Origin: Heterostelium multicystogenum
Lineage: Eukaryota; Evosea; Eumycetozoa; Acytosteliales; Acytosteliaceae
DNA: 64,000 nucleotides
Direction: 5' to 3'
Assembly: GCA_003667245.1 (NCBI GenBank)
Contig: RCNN01000097.1
Location: forward strand, 20,672-84,671
The notes beneath the pieces were generated by a model. The model did not search any database. It had not been told where the DNA came from and was given only the letters and a program-made list of their open reading frames with translations. Made by a program: the position numbers and the translations under genes. Positions 20,535 through 30,587 of this stretch are shown piece after piece (position 1 is the stretch's first letter; every line of letters starts with the position of its first letter).

Positions 20535-21385
20535 TTACCCCTTGACCGCGCCGGCCGTCAGGCCGCGCACGAAATACTTGCCTGCGACCACATAGACCAG
20601 CAGGGTCGGCAGCCCGGCGATCATCGCCGCCGCCATATCAACGTTATATTCCTTGACCCCGGTACTGGTGTTGACCAGGTTTGTTCAGCGCCACCGTGAT
20701 GGGCTGCGAATCACCGCTGGAGAACACCACGCCGAACAGGAAGTCGTTCCAGATCTGCGTGAACTGCCAGATCAGGCACACCATGATGATGGGTGTCGAC
20801 ATCGGCAGGATGATCAGGCGGAAGATCGTGAAGAACCCGCGCCATCCCAGGCGAGCCGCCTTCACCAGTGCATCGGGAATGCTGACGTAGTAGTTACGGA
20901 AGAACAGTGTAGTAAACGCCAGTCCGTAGACGATGTGCACGAAACACCAGGCCCGTGGTGGTACTGGCCAGGCCCATCTTGCCGAGGGTGAACGAGGCTG
21001 GCAGCAGCACGGTCTGGAACGGCAGGAAGCAGCCGAACAGCAACAAGGCCGAAGAACAACTGCGAACCACGGAAGCGCCACATCGACAGCACGTAGCCGT
21101 TCAACGCACCGATGGCGGGTGGAGATCAGTACCGCCGGAACGGTGATCTTGATCGAGTTCCAGAAGTAGCCGTCAACCGTGGCCCAGGCTTTCACCCAGC
21201 CGATGCCGGTGATCACGGTGGGCCAGCTCAGCAGGTTGCCGGTGCTGATGTCTTCCGGGGTCTTGAAGCTGGTGAGCAACATGACCACCAACGGCACCAG
21301 GTACAGCAGGACAGCGAGAATCAGCACCGCGTATATCGCGACGCGGCTCAGGCTGATGGCAGGTTTTGCCAGCAAGACTAGTCAT
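20535..21385 (-). CDS. gtsC: sugar ABC transporter permease, MalG/GtsC type (frameshifted)
   Basis: The start ATG at 21385 lies inside the gtsB stop region (ATGACTAG, 8-bp overlap). After a false T at about 21375 the protein reads [43 protein letters not shown]. It has about six membrane helices and the EAA-type loop [30 protein letters not shown]. The end [12 protein letters not shown] lies two bases before gtsD. Breaks occur near 21117, 21050, 20945, 20840 and 20685. It is about 281 aa. Confidence 0.87.
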
Positions 21386-22289
21386 TGCGCTTGGTCCTCA
21401 GCTCGGAGTACAGGTAAGGCACGATGATCGCGAGAATCGCACCGAGCAATCAGAATCGCACTGGCCGAAACCATGCCCATCTGGCCGCGGCTGAAGGTGA
21501 AGGAGTACATGAACATCGCCGGCAGGTCGGAGGAGTAAACCCGGACCACCCGCCGTCATGGCCGCCACCAGGTCGAAGCTCTTGATCGCGATGTGCGCCA
21601 GGATCATTACCGCACTGAAGAACACCGGGCGCAGGCTTGGCAGCACCACTTTCCAGTAGATGCGCGGCATGCTCGCGCCGTCGATTCTGCGCCGCACGGA
21701 TGATCGATTGATCAACACCGCGCAGGCCGGCGAGGAACATCGCCATGATGAAGCCCGAGGCTTGCCACACAGCAGCGATCACCAGGCAATACACCACACG
21801 GTCCGGGTCGATCAGCCAGTCCAGGCGAAAACCTTCCCAGCCCCAGTCCGCAGCAGTTTGTCCAGGCCCATGCCTGGGTTGAGCAGCCATTTCCAGGCGG
21901 TACCGGTGACGATCATCGAGAGCGCCATCGGGTACAGGTAAATGGTGCGGATAAAACCTTCGCGACGGATTTTCTGGTCGAGGAAAATCGCCAGGGTCAC
22001 GCCGATCACCAGGGTGATGCCGATGAACATGCCACCGAATACCGCGAGGTTCTTGCTCGCGACCCACCAGCGGTCGTTGTCGAACAAGCGCACGTATTGC
22101 GCCAGGCCTACGAACTTGTAGGTCGGCAGGAAAGTCGAGTTAGTGAACGAACAGCACGAACGTCCACAGGATGTAGCCATAGAAGCCCACCAGAACGATG
22201 AACATGCTCGGCGCCAGCACCAGTTTGGGTAGCCAGCGCTGCAGTGCATCGAACGGCGAGGCTTTGCTGAACACAGCAACAGAACTCAT
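21378..22289 (-). CDS. gtsB: sugar ABC transporter permease, MalF/GtsB type (frameshifted)
   Basis: The start ATG at 22289 (MSSVAVFSKASPFDALQRWLPKL) leads to a protein of about 302 aa with six predicted helices. The permease loop IIRAAQIDGASMPRIYWKVVLPSLRPVFFSA spans a frame break near 21710. Other breaks lie near 22140, 21830, 21540 and 21450. It overlaps gtsC and follows gtsA by 86 bp, in the operon order gtsA-B-C-D-oprB. Confidence 0.87.
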
Positions 22290-22375
22290 GGGAAAATCCA
22301 GTACAGGGAAAAAGGACTACAGGAACATGCCTTGTGGGGGTTAGGGGTCCCCCCAAGGCCATTCAGTGCTAACCG

Positions 22376-23662
22376 TTACTTGGCAGACTTGATCGCGGCA
22401 GCGAGTTTCTTCGCGGTATCCGCAGGGTCAGCTTTCGGGTCGTTGATGTAGTTGGTCACGACATCAAAGAACGCGCCTTGTACCGCCAGCGTGGTCGCCA
22501 TGTTGTGCGCCATGCTCGGCTGCAGGCCACCGGTCTGGGCGTCTGCAAGGAAGTCCTTGGCGGCGGTCTGGGCGCAGGAGTCGAAGCCGTATTTGCCCAT
22601 GTCTTTCAACATGTCGATACGAACCGGGATCGAGCCCTTGTTGATACTGAAGACCTTCTGGAAGTTTTTCGCTCAGCACGACCTTGGCGATGTCCTGCTG
22701 GCCGGCAGCAGTGCCCTTGTCTTTCTGCTTGAACGCAGCGAGGGAGTCGATGTTGTAGGTGAACGCCTTGTCGGTGCCCGGGAAGGCTACGCACTCGTAG
22801 TCTTTGCCGGCGACTTTCTTGGCGGCGGTCCATTCACTCTTGGCCCAGTCACCCATGATCTGCATGCCGGCCTTGCCATTGATGACCTTGGCGGCTTCCA
22901 GGTTCCAGTCCTGGCCCTTGCCGTCGGCGTCCATGTAGGTCGCGACTTTCTTCAGCTCCGTCAGGGACTTGATCATTTCAGGGCCGGTCAGGGCTTTTTC
23001 GTCGAGGTCCACCAGGGCTTTCTTGTAACCGTCAGCCCCCATGACCGAGAGCACGACCGCTTCGAAGACGGTGCTGTCCTGCCAAGGCTGGCCACCGTGG
23101 GCGAGCGCAATGAAGCCGGCTTTTTTCAGCTTGTCGCCAGCGGCGTAGAATTCTTCGAGGGTGGTAGGCGGTTTTTCGATACCGGCTTTCTTGAACACTT
23201 CCGGGTTGATCCACAGCCAGTTCACGCGGTGAATGTTCACCGGCACGGCCACGTAATCACCTTCGTACTTCACGGTATCGGAGACTTTCTTGTCCAGCAG
23301 CGAATCCCACTTCTCTTCTTTGGCGGGAACCTTCAGGACGTCGGTGTCGAGCAGCCCGGTGGAACGCCCATTCCTGGATGTCGGGGCCTTTGATCTGGGC
23401 CATGCCTGGCGGGTTGCCAGCAACGGCGCGGCTCTTCAGTACGGTCATGGCAGTGGAACCGCCACCGCCGGCGGGCACCGTCTTTCCAGGTGAAACGTCT
23501 TTTTTCAACTTGGGCCTTCAGGACATCTACTGCCGCTTTCTCGCCACCCGAGGTCCACCAATGCACAACTTCAACCGTCCCTTTCGAGTCGGCGGCAAAA
23601 GCACTGAGGGGAAACAACGAGGCAACGGAAATAGCTACGGCGAGGCGACTGATCGCTTTCAT
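22376..23662 (-). CDS. gtsA: sugar ABC transporter substrate-binding protein GtsA (frameshifted)
   Basis: The start ATG at 23662 opens a signal peptide ([23 protein letters not shown]) and a family 1 solute-binding protein: [39 protein letters not shown] (frame break near 23490), [52 protein letters not shown]. The tail continues in another frame near 22670 ([21 protein letters not shown]) to a Lys-rich end. It is about 428 aa. It binds glucose or mannose in the periplasm for GtsBCD. First gene of the operon; a palindromic operator candidate lies about 105 bp upstream. Confidence 0.92.
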
Positions 23663-23765
23663 CTGAGTACCTTTTTTCTTGTTGTTATGCATGCAAGTCG
23701 GTGCTTGCGCTGCAAACGAGTTTAAACAGGGATTTTTCAGGTGCAGGTAACAAAGGGACGCCAAA

Positions 23766-23785
23766 ATGTCACCACTTGGTGACAT
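23766..23785. promoter_or_regulatory. palindromic operator candidate upstream of gtsA
   Basis: ATGTCACC-ACTT-GGTGACAT, a perfect 8-bp inverted repeat with a 4-bp spacer, overlaps the last codons and TGA stop of the upstream epimerase gene and lies about 105 bp before the gtsA ATG. The same repeat occurs upstream of the epimerase gene itself. Confidence 0.65.
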
Positions 23786-25030
23786 AGCGCCCGGTGGCCA
23801 CGGCACTGGGCCATGCTTCGGTGACAAGGGTAGACCCGGCAGCAAGACAGACTGCCAGGCGTGGTAGAGGTCCGGTTTGCCACCCCAGATTTTCGCGCTG
23901 GGCTGGTTTTTCGGGCTCAGTTCGTGGTGCCAGCTGCCGTGGGTGCGGTCAATGAAACGGGTTTCACAGAACTCCCAGAAGCGCCGGTACCAGGTTTCGT
24001 AATGCAGCTCCCCCGTGCGCTTGAGCAGCGCCTGGGCAGCGGCACTGGCTTCGCAATGGGTCCAGTGCAGGCGCTCGCGCACCACGGGGCGCTGGCTCCA
24101 GTCGAGGGTGTAGACAATGCCGGGGGCGCCGTCGACGGCCCAGGCGTATTCACAGGCGCTGGCGAACAGGCCCTTGGCGTCGGTCAGTAGCCACTCAGGG
24201 GTGACGAGCCCGGCATCCAGGCGCGCAGCCTCAAGGTGCAACACCAGTCGCGCCCATTCGAAGCCGTGGCCGGGGGTGATGCCGTAGGACGAAAACCATC
24301 GGCCGGGTTGTCTTCGTTGTAACCACGCAGGGGTTGCCAATGGCTGTCGAAATGCTCGATCACCATGTCCCGGTTTTGCGCCGCATGGGTATGAATAATC
24401 CGCTCGACGATGCGCAGTGCCCGGTCCAGCCAGCGGGTTTCACCGGTGACATCGGCCAGGGCCAGGAAGGCTTCAGTGGCGTGCATGTTGCTGTTGGCGC
24501 CGCGATAGGCTTCTACCCCGCTCCAGTCCTGGGCGAAGGACTCGAGCATCGCGCCCTCCTCTTCGTTCCAGAAGTACTGGTCGATGATGTGGATCGCGTC
24601 GTTGAGCAAGGTTTGCGCGCCGGGCGCGCCGGCCACTACTGCGGAGCTGGCGGCCAGTGCGACAAAGGCGTGCAGGTAGGCGGCCTTGCCGGTGTTGCCG
24701 TCGCGGGCGTCGGGCGTGGCGAACCAACCGCCGTGCCGGGCATCACGCAGCGGGCCGCTGAGGGCCACGACGCCGTGTTCCACCAGGTCGGCATAACCTG
24801 GCAGGCCCAGGCCATGGGCCATGGCAAAGCTATGGGTCATGCGGGCGGTGTTCATGGTTTCGGCGACGGCATCGGGCGGCAGGACGCCTTGATCGTCGAG
24901 GTTGCCGAAGCCGTCAGGCAGCCTGGAAGCCTTGGCGAATGAACAGCAGGCGCTGGCCTTCAGTGGCAAGCCAGGCGTGATGGGCAGGTGCGTTCAGCCA
25001 ACTACTGGCAGGCAGTGGTTGCGTGGTCAT
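23769..25030 (-). CDS. N-acylglucosamine 2-epimerase (AGE) / mannose isomerase family protein, frameshifted
   Basis: The start ATG at 25030 ([21 protein letters not shown]...GQRLLF) breaks at about 24935 (one extra A in TTCATTC) and continues [18 protein letters not shown]. The alpha/alpha-barrel shows the conserved blocks [54 protein letters not shown] (break near 24300), [16 protein letters not shown] and [11 protein letters not shown]. These supply the usual Arg/His active-site set of AGE and aldose-ketose isomerases. The last part shifts near 23850 and ends [14 protein letters not shown]. It is about 419 aa. By context it acts on a hexose (mannose to fructose is plausible). Confidence 0.85.
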
Positions 25031-25110
25031 GATTAGCCCTTTTTATTATGTGCGGGATGACGGGAGTCTAAACAAGGGCGGCGCGAGGGCAAGTAACGAA
25101 GGAGACGGGA

Positions 25111-25132
25111 AATGTCACCGATTGGTGACATT
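25111..25132. promoter_or_regulatory. palindromic operator candidate upstream of the AGE-family gene
   Basis: AATGTCACC-GATT-GGTGACATT, a perfect 9-bp inverted repeat with a 4-bp spacer, 81 bp before the epimerase start codon. It matches the gtsA-proximal palindrome in both arms. Confidence 0.65.
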
Positions 25133-25147
25133 GATTGTGCCAGGGCC

Positions 25148-25176
25148 TGCAGGCGTCATGTGTAGTGACGCCTGCA
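25148..25176. terminator. strong hairpin between the AGE gene promoter and the coiled-coil gene end
   Basis: An 11-bp perfect stem TGCAGGCGTCA/TGACGCCTGCA with a 7-base loop, 11 bp past the stop of the coiled-coil gene. There is no T run, so it is a weak or rho-assisted terminator at best. Confidence 0.55.
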
Positions 25177-25186
25177 GCACCTCACA

Positions 25187-26015
25187 TCACTGCTGCCCGA
25201 GAGGGGTGATCCGGGCCGGCTGGTTGATCTGCTGCTGCAGGTTCTGCACCTGGCTTTGCAAGGCAGTGACGTTACGCGTGGTCTGGATGCGGAACACGTC
25301 GAACTCCTTGGTGGACGGACCGTCGGAAGCCGCGGCGCGGTTGTCCAGTTCGCTCTTGAGGACCACAAGGTCCTGCTCCAGGCGGGCGATGGCGGCCGTG
25401 GGGTTGCCCTGTTTTTTCAGGGCTGCGACGTCGGCGGAGAGGTCCTTGAACTCGGCATCCCGGGACTTGAGGGTAGCCACCGCATCCGTCAGCGCCTGGA
25501 CCTGGCCCTGCAATTGCGCGTTGGCACTGGACAGTTGGGTCGTGCTGGCGGTCATCTGCTCCAGGCGCTTGTCCAGGTCCGTTGCCTGGCCGGCCACGCC
25601 CATCTGCTGCTTGCCCTGCTCCAGCAACTGGGTCTCCAGCTGCTTGATCTGCAGTTTCAGGGCCTCGCTGCCATTATTCACATTGGCTTCGCTGGCCACC
25701 ACCTTGCCGGAAATATCCTGCAGGCGCCCCGCCGCTTCCTCGCTGATGCGCGCGAAGCTTTCCTGGGTCGCCCACCAGTTGCTGGCCCATCAGGGAAATC
25801 TGCTGGAAGCTCCACCAGGCAAGGCCGGCGAAGGCGAACAGCAGCGCACCGACCAATGCCCACAGCGGCCCGGTACTGGCGCTCTTGACCTTGACGACCG
25901 GCGCAGGCCGGGAGCGCACGGAGGTAGCCGGCGTGGGCTCGAAATCATCGTCGTCCGAGGTGTCGGCCCGCAGGCTGGGAACGTTGTCGAAGTCGTCGTT
26001 AGCATCGTTACGCAT
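25187..26015 (-). CDS. single-pass membrane coiled-coil protein (one frameshift)
   Basis: The start MRNDANDDFDNVPSLRADTSDDDD is strongly acidic, followed by one transmembrane helix (WALVGALLFAFAGLAWWSF, about residues 55-73) and then a long heptad-rich coiled coil (ISEEAAGRLQDISGKV, LKLQIKQLETQLLEQG, LDKRLEQMTASTTQL) to about residue 275. One extra G near 25770 (GTGGGCGACC) breaks the frame; QQLVATQESF continues. Pseudomonas genomes annotate such proteins as ATPase-like or hypothetical. I see no enzymatic motif. It is probably an inner-membrane protein with a periplasmic rod. Confidence 0.8.
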
Positions 26016-26133
26016 GAATCAACCTTAAATCCTTTGAGGTGGCATATGGATAGCCAGGCGTCGGAGTATAAACCCCCGACCTGCCGCACTGATCGACCCG
26101 GGTTCGCAAATTCGGTTCCCGGTGTGTTGCCGG

Positions 26134-27132
26134 TTATTTAAGTCCCACGTCCTGGGCCTTCCACCAGCTACAGAACTCGTCGAGGGCCGCCCAAAGGCTG
26201 ACCTTGGGCTGGTAGTCGAGATAATGCCGTGCGCGGGTGATGTCGAGGGTGAAATCTTTGTTCATCACCTGCATGCCCAGCCGTGACAAAGACGGTTCCG
26301 GGCGCCCTGGCCACATGGCACAGAAAGCTTCATTGAGCGCCGCAACGCTGTAAGACAAGCCGTAGGACCGATAACGGGTGACCTGAGGCATGTCCATCTG
26401 TCGCATCACGTAGTTCACCACATCCCACACCGGCACAGGGGCACCGTTGCTGATGTTGTAGACCTTGCCCAACGCCGAGCCCGTCGCCAGCAAACTGCTG
26501 AGCAGGGCTTCATTGAGGTTGTGCACGCTGGTGAAATCGACCTTGTTCAGGCCATCGCCGACAATCGCCAGGCGGTTCTTGCGCTGCATCTTCAACAGGC
26601 GCGGGAAGATGCTCATGTCGCCGGCCCCCGTGACAAAGCGCGGGCGCAGGGCCAGCACTTCGAGGCCAAACTCCTGGGCGCCAAACACCTTTTGCTCCGC
26701 CAGGTATTTGGTGGCTGCATACGGATGCTTGAAACGCTTGGGCACTTGTTCTTCGGTCAAGCCCAGGTGGTCACGGCCGTCGAAGTAGATCGACGGCGAA
26801 GACAGGTGCACCAGGCGCCCGACCCGCTGCTTGAGGCAGGCCTCCACCACGTTTTCGGTAACCAGCACATTGCCCTGGTGGAAGTCCTGATAACGCCCCC
26901 ACAGCCCCACGGCCCCGGCGCAATGCACCACGGCCTCGACGTCGCGGCACAGCTCGCGCACCAGGTCCGGATCATTCAAATCACCCTGGATAAACTCGGC
27001 GCCGCGCCGTACCAGGTGCTCCACACCTTCGGCCCGCCGCCCGTTGACCCGCACGTCCAGGCCCTGCTCCAGGGCGAAACGCGCAAAGCGCCCGCCAATG
27101 AAGCCGCTTGCGCCGGTGACCAGAATTTTCAT
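26134..27132 (-). CDS. NAD(P)-dependent epimerase/dehydratase (extended SDR)
   Basis: An intact 332-aa protein with the Rossmann glycine motif VTGASGFIGGRFA (about residues 5-17), the Asp patch GDLNDPDLV and the catalytic YAATKYLAEQ (Y-x-x-x-K, about residues 140-149). It resembles sugar-nucleotide epimerases and 3-beta-hydroxysteroid dehydrogenase-like SDRs. No sugar-nucleotide cluster surrounds it, so the substrate is unknown. It stands 52 bp after the end of argP on the same strand. Confidence 0.88.
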   Translation of the reverse strand: MKILVTGASGFIGGRFARFALEQGLDVRVNGRRAEGVEHLVRRGAEFIQGDLNDPDLVRELCRDVEAVVHCAGAVGLWGRYQDFHQGNVLVTENVVEACLKQRVGRLVHLSSPSIYFDGRDHLGLTEEQVPKRFKHPYAATKYLAEQKVFGAQEFGLEVLALRPRFVTGAGDMSIFPRLLKMQRKNRLAIVGDGLNKVDFTSVHNLNEALLSSLLATGSALGKVYNISNGAPVPVWDVVNYVMRQMDMPQVTRYRSYGLSYSVAALNEAFCAMWPGRPEPSLSRLGMQVMNKDFTLDITRARHYLDYQPKVSLWAALDEFCSWWKAQDVGLK

Positions 27133-27184
27133 GACTTACTCCGCATTCTTTCGTTTTTCATCGCTGTTGCCTTGACGCTGGCCA

Positions 27185-28082
27185 TCACGCCAACGGCACC
27201 AACCATTGCCCCGTTGTGTGTGCCAGATGATCCGTCAGCAGGCCCAGCAATTGTCCACCACTGCGCCAATGATGCCAGTACAGCGGCACATCGATCGGCT
27301 TATCTGGCAATAACTCCACCAACACGCCCTTTTCCAGCTGGTCGCGCACCTGCAGTTCGGGCACCAGGCCCCAGCCCAATCCGGCTTCCGTCAGGCGAAT
27401 AAAACCTTCGGACGAGGGGCATAGATGGTGTTCGAAACCACCGTCGACGCCCAGGGACGCCAGGTAGCGATGCTGCAGGAAATCATCCGGGCCGAACACA
27501 CCAGCGCCGGCGTGCGGGCCAGTTGAATCGGCCCGCACGCCCTCGGGAAAGTGCCGGGCGACAAACGCCGGGCTGGCCAGCGCCCGATACCGCATCGCGC
27601 CGAGCAACAGGCTGCGGGCACCGGCCCACCGGGCGTTCGCTGGCGCAAATACAGGCTGCTACTTCGCCGGCGCGCATGCGCTTGAGGCCGACGGTCTGGT
27701 CTTCTACCACCAGGTCCAACAGCAAATGCTGCTCGGCGCAGAAGTCGCTCACCGCCTCGGCCCACCACGTGGCGAGGCTGTCGGCATTCAAGGCGATGCG
27801 CAGGCGCTCGGGCATGCCCTCTTCATCCAGCGCGGGCACCTGGCTTTGCAGGTCGCGCTCCAGCAATCGTACCTGTTGCACGTGGTTGAGCAGGCGGCGG
27901 CCGATCTCGGTGGGCGTCGGCGGCGTGGCACGTACCAGCACCGGCTGGCCGATTCGCGCCTCCAACAGCTTGATGCGCTGGGAAATCGCCGATTGGGAAA
28001 TTCCCAGTACCTGCGCGCCCCGCTCGAAGCCGGCCTGTTCCACCACCGCCGCCAGGGCGGAAAGCAATTTATAGTCGAACAT
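27185..28082 (-). CDS. argP: LysR-family regulator ArgP (frameshifted)
   Basis: The start MFDYKLLSALAAVVEQAGFERGAQVLGISQSAISQRIKLLEARIGQPVLVR is the ArgP/IciA helix-turn-helix. The effector domain is broken near 27630 and near 27500 (SERPVG / ALASPAFVARHFPEGVRAD / FGPDDFLQHRYL) and ends GLLTDHLAHTTGQWLVPLA. It is about 298 aa. ArgP responds to lysine and arginine and activates the exporter gene argO. An ArgO homologue lies just 500 bp away on the opposite strand, which supports the call. Confidence 0.9.
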
Positions 28083-28180
28083 CAGTTTTCCTAATGAGCG
28101 ATCAGCAATATTGGTTTTTCTTATACAGCCTTGGACGGGAGAATAGCCAGCATCGCTTCTTCTTATTCAAGGACCTCCAC

Positions 28181-28581
28181 ATGGCTGGCGAAACCGCCCT
28201 GGCAACCCTGCTGCGCAGCATGAGCCCACAGCTCAATGACGGCGACTACGTGTTCTGCACCCTGGCCGACAGCCGAATCCCCGAAGGTTGCGAGGTGATC
28301 GGCAGCTTCCGCGAGCAGGAAGGCCTGACGTTGATCGTCGAGCGCCAGCAGGCCGAGCGGGCCGGACTGGCCTTCGACTATGTGGCTGCGTGGATCACCC
28401 TCAACGTGCATTCGGCCCTGGAAGCGGTCGGCCTGACCGCCGCGTTCGCCACGGCCCTGGGCCAGGCCGGGATCAGTTGCAACGTGATTGCCGCTACTAC
28501 CACGATCACCTGTTTGTCGGCCGCGCCGATGCCGAGCGCGCCATGACGGTGTTGCGGCAATTGGCGGCGGGCGCGGAGTAA
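28181..28581 (+). CDS. ACT domain-containing protein (one frameshift)
   Basis: The ATG at 28181 follows AAGGACC. The protein (about 133 aa) has the two tandem ACT-like units of the ACT_3/ACT_7 group: YVFCTLADSRIPEGCEVIGSFREQEGLTLIVE and, after a lost G near 28493, AGISCNVIAGYYHDHLFVG. ACT domains usually bind amino acids. The argO start codon is six bases past its stop, so a role in sensing the amino acid exported by ArgO is a fair inference. Confidence 0.85.
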
Positions 28582-28586
28582 ATCCT

Positions 28587-29189
28587 ATGTGGCAAAGCTA
28601 TATGAACGGCCTGTTGGTGGCCTTTGGTTTGATCATGGCGATCGGCACCCAGAACGCGTTTGTGCTGGCGCAGAGCCTGCGGCGCGAACATCACCTGCCG
28701 GTGGCAGCGCTGTGCGTGGTATGCGACGCGATCCTGGTGGCCGCCGGCGTATTCGGCCTGGCCACCGTGCTGGCGCATAACCCGGTATTGCTGGCGATTG
28801 CCCGCTGGGGTGGCGCGGCGTTCCTGCTCTGGTACGGTACCCTCGCCCTGCGCCGGGCCTGCTCGAAGCAGAGCCTGGGCGAGGGCGAGAACCTCAAGGT
28901 ACGCTCGTTGAAGGCGGTGATGCTCAGCGCCCTGGCGGTGACGTTGCTCAACCCCCACGTGTACCTGGACACCGTCTTGTTGATCGGCTCCCTCGGCGCC
29001 CAGCAAACCGAACCGGGCGCCTACGTGGCCGGGGCCGCCAGCGCTTCATTCCTGTGGTTCATGACCCTGGCCCTGGGCGCCGCATGGCTGGCACCGTGGC
29101 TGGCGCGCCCCGCCACCTGGCGGATTCTGGACCTGCTGGTAGCCGCCATGATGTTCAGCGTGGCCTATCAATTAATCAGCGCAGCGTAG
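28587..29189 (+). CDS. argO: arginine/lysine exporter, LysE/ArgO family
   Basis: An intact 200-aa membrane protein with six hydrophobic segments and the LysE/ArgO signature GLIMAIGTQNAFVLAQSLRREH near the start, plus ALAVTLLNPHVYLDTVLLIGSL in the second half. It exports arginine or other basic amino acids. It is cotranscribed with the ACT protein and sits divergent from argP, its expected activator. Confidence 0.9.
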   Translation: MWQSYMNGLLVAFGLIMAIGTQNAFVLAQSLRREHHLPVAALCVVCDAILVAAGVFGLATVLAHNPVLLAIARWGGAAFLLWYGTLALRRACSKQSLGEGENLKVRSLKAVMLSALAVTLLNPHVYLDTVLLIGSLGAQQTEPGAYVAGAASASFLWFMTLALGAAWLAPWLARPATWRILDLLVAAMMFSVAYQLISAA

Positions 29190-29364
29190 ATATTCCAAAA
29201 CGCTCTGGAACCTCTATCCCACACAGTTGTTGCGTGGTTTTGCCGCACCCCCGGTGCTATGATCCAGCCCCTGCGCCGCAAAGAGTACAAACTCCCCGGC
29301 GCTTGTTTGGCCGCCCGTGATCGGCCTTGCGCTCACCGCAACTGACCTGATTAGGAGAATCATC

Positions 29365-29961
29365 ATGGCTTTCGAATTGCCGCCGCTGCCCTACGCACAC
29401 GATGCCCTGCAGCCGCACATTTCCAAGGAAACCTTGGAATACCACCACGACAAGCACCACAACACCTATGTCGTGAACCTGAACAACCTGGTGCCTGGCA
29501 CCGAGTTCGAAGGCAAGACCCTGGAAGAAATCGTCAAGTCTTCTTCGGGCGGCATCTTCAACAACGCCGCTCAGGTCTGGAACCACACTTTCTACTGGAA
29601 CTGCCTGGCGCCAAACGCTGGCGGCCAACCTACCGGCGCACTGGCTGAGGCGATCAACGCTGCCTTCGGTTCGTTCGACAAGTTCAAGGAAGAGTTCACC
29701 AAGACTTCCGTCGGCACCTTCGGTTCCGGTTGGGGCTGGCTGGTGAAAAAGGCTGACGGTTCCCTGGCCCTGGCCAGCACCATCGGCGCCGGCAACCCGC
29801 TGACCAGCGGCGACACCCCGCTGCTGACCTGCGACGTCTGGGAACACGCTTACTACATCGACTACCGCAACGTGCGTCCAAAGTATGTGGAAGCGTTCTG
29901 GAACCTGGTCAACTGGAAGTTCGTGGCTGAGCAGTTCGAAGGCAAGACCTTCACCGCTTAA
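29365..29961 (+). CDS. sodB: superoxide dismutase (Fe)
   Basis: An intact 198-aa protein. Metal ligands are visible: His in [10 protein letters not shown] (about residue 27), NHTFYWNCL (about residue 74), and Asp/His in [11 protein letters not shown] (about 157 and 161). [14 protein letters not shown] with Gln in GGQPTGAL fits the Fe-type. The ATG at 29365 is preceded by TAGGAGAATCATC. It detoxifies superoxide in the cytoplasm. Single-gene unit with its own terminator. Confidence 0.96.
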   Translation: MAFELPPLPYAHDALQPHISKETLEYHHDKHHNTYVVNLNNLVPGTEFEGKTLEEIVKSSSGGIFNNAAQVWNHTFYWNCLAPNAGGQPTGALAEAINAAFGSFDKFKEEFTKTSVGTFGSGWGWLVKKADGSLALASTIGAGNPLTSGDTPLLTCDVWEHAYYIDYRNVRPKYVEAFWNLVNWKFVAEQFEGKTFTA

Positions 29962-29982
29962 GTACCGCTTGCAGTAGAAAGA

Positions 29983-30006
29983 GCCCGGCGATTGCCGGGC
30001 TTTTTT
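29983..30006 (+). terminator. sodB terminator
   Basis: Stem GCCCGGC/GCCGGGC followed by T6, 22 bp past the sodB stop. Confidence 0.9.
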
Positions 30007-30119
30007 GTGGGCGATTACAAATGGAAAAATGCCAGGAAAACGCTGGAACTCATCAAAAGGATTTCGCCACGCAGCATGTAAGAGGAATGTCCCTCTGATT
30101 GACTGCAGGAGAACTTGAT

Positions 30120-30317
30120 ATGGATCTAGCATCTTTGATCGGCATGGCCCCTCAAGCACTTAACGTGTTCGATAACGTGACAGATAAGGGCCTGGACGTC
30201 CTGGACAAAAGCTTGGGCATCCTTGATAAGACCGTGGACATAGCTCGACAGGCCTTGGGGCAAATCGACCCTCAGGCGCAAGACCAGCCACAACCGCCGA
30301 AAATTTCGTTTACCTGA
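30120..30317 (+). CDS. 65-aa hypothetical protein
   Basis: The ATG at 30120 has AGGAG seven bases upstream. The protein MDLASLIGMAPQALNVFDNV... contains an i/i+7 repeat (VTDKGLDVLDKSLGILDKTVDIA) predicted to be an amphipathic helix, followed by a Pro/Gln-rich tail (QDQPQPPKISFT). No family recognised. It sits alone between sodB and bifA and is followed by a 9-bp stem (30389-30417). Confidence 0.65.
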   Translation: MDLASLIGMAPQALNVFDNVTDKGLDVLDKSLGILDKTVDIARQALGQIDPQAQDQPQPPKISFT

Positions 30318-30388
30318 TGGGCGCTGACGCTCGACGGTTTGTTTCGCTGGCCTGAAAAACCCGCGCTCGTCCTGAAAAGACAGTACAA

Positions 30389-30417
30389 GAAGTCGGCACG
30401 TACGATCCGCCGACTTC
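30389..30417. terminator. hairpin after the 65-aa gene
   Basis: GAAGTCGGC/GCCGACTTC, a perfect 9-bp stem with an 11-base loop but no T run. Possible weak terminator. Confidence 0.45.
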
Positions 30418-30587
30418 ACTCCATGCCAGGCCTGCCTTTCCATTCCCCTCCCAACGTCTTACCCCCGGACGCGCTCATCTAAAACTGCAAAACCTGCCCT
30501 GGCCGCAATGTCCCTTTGACTGCCCTCACGGGATTGCCAATACTCATGGCATATTGAGGCTACCCGCATGGAACAAGGAATAACCCT

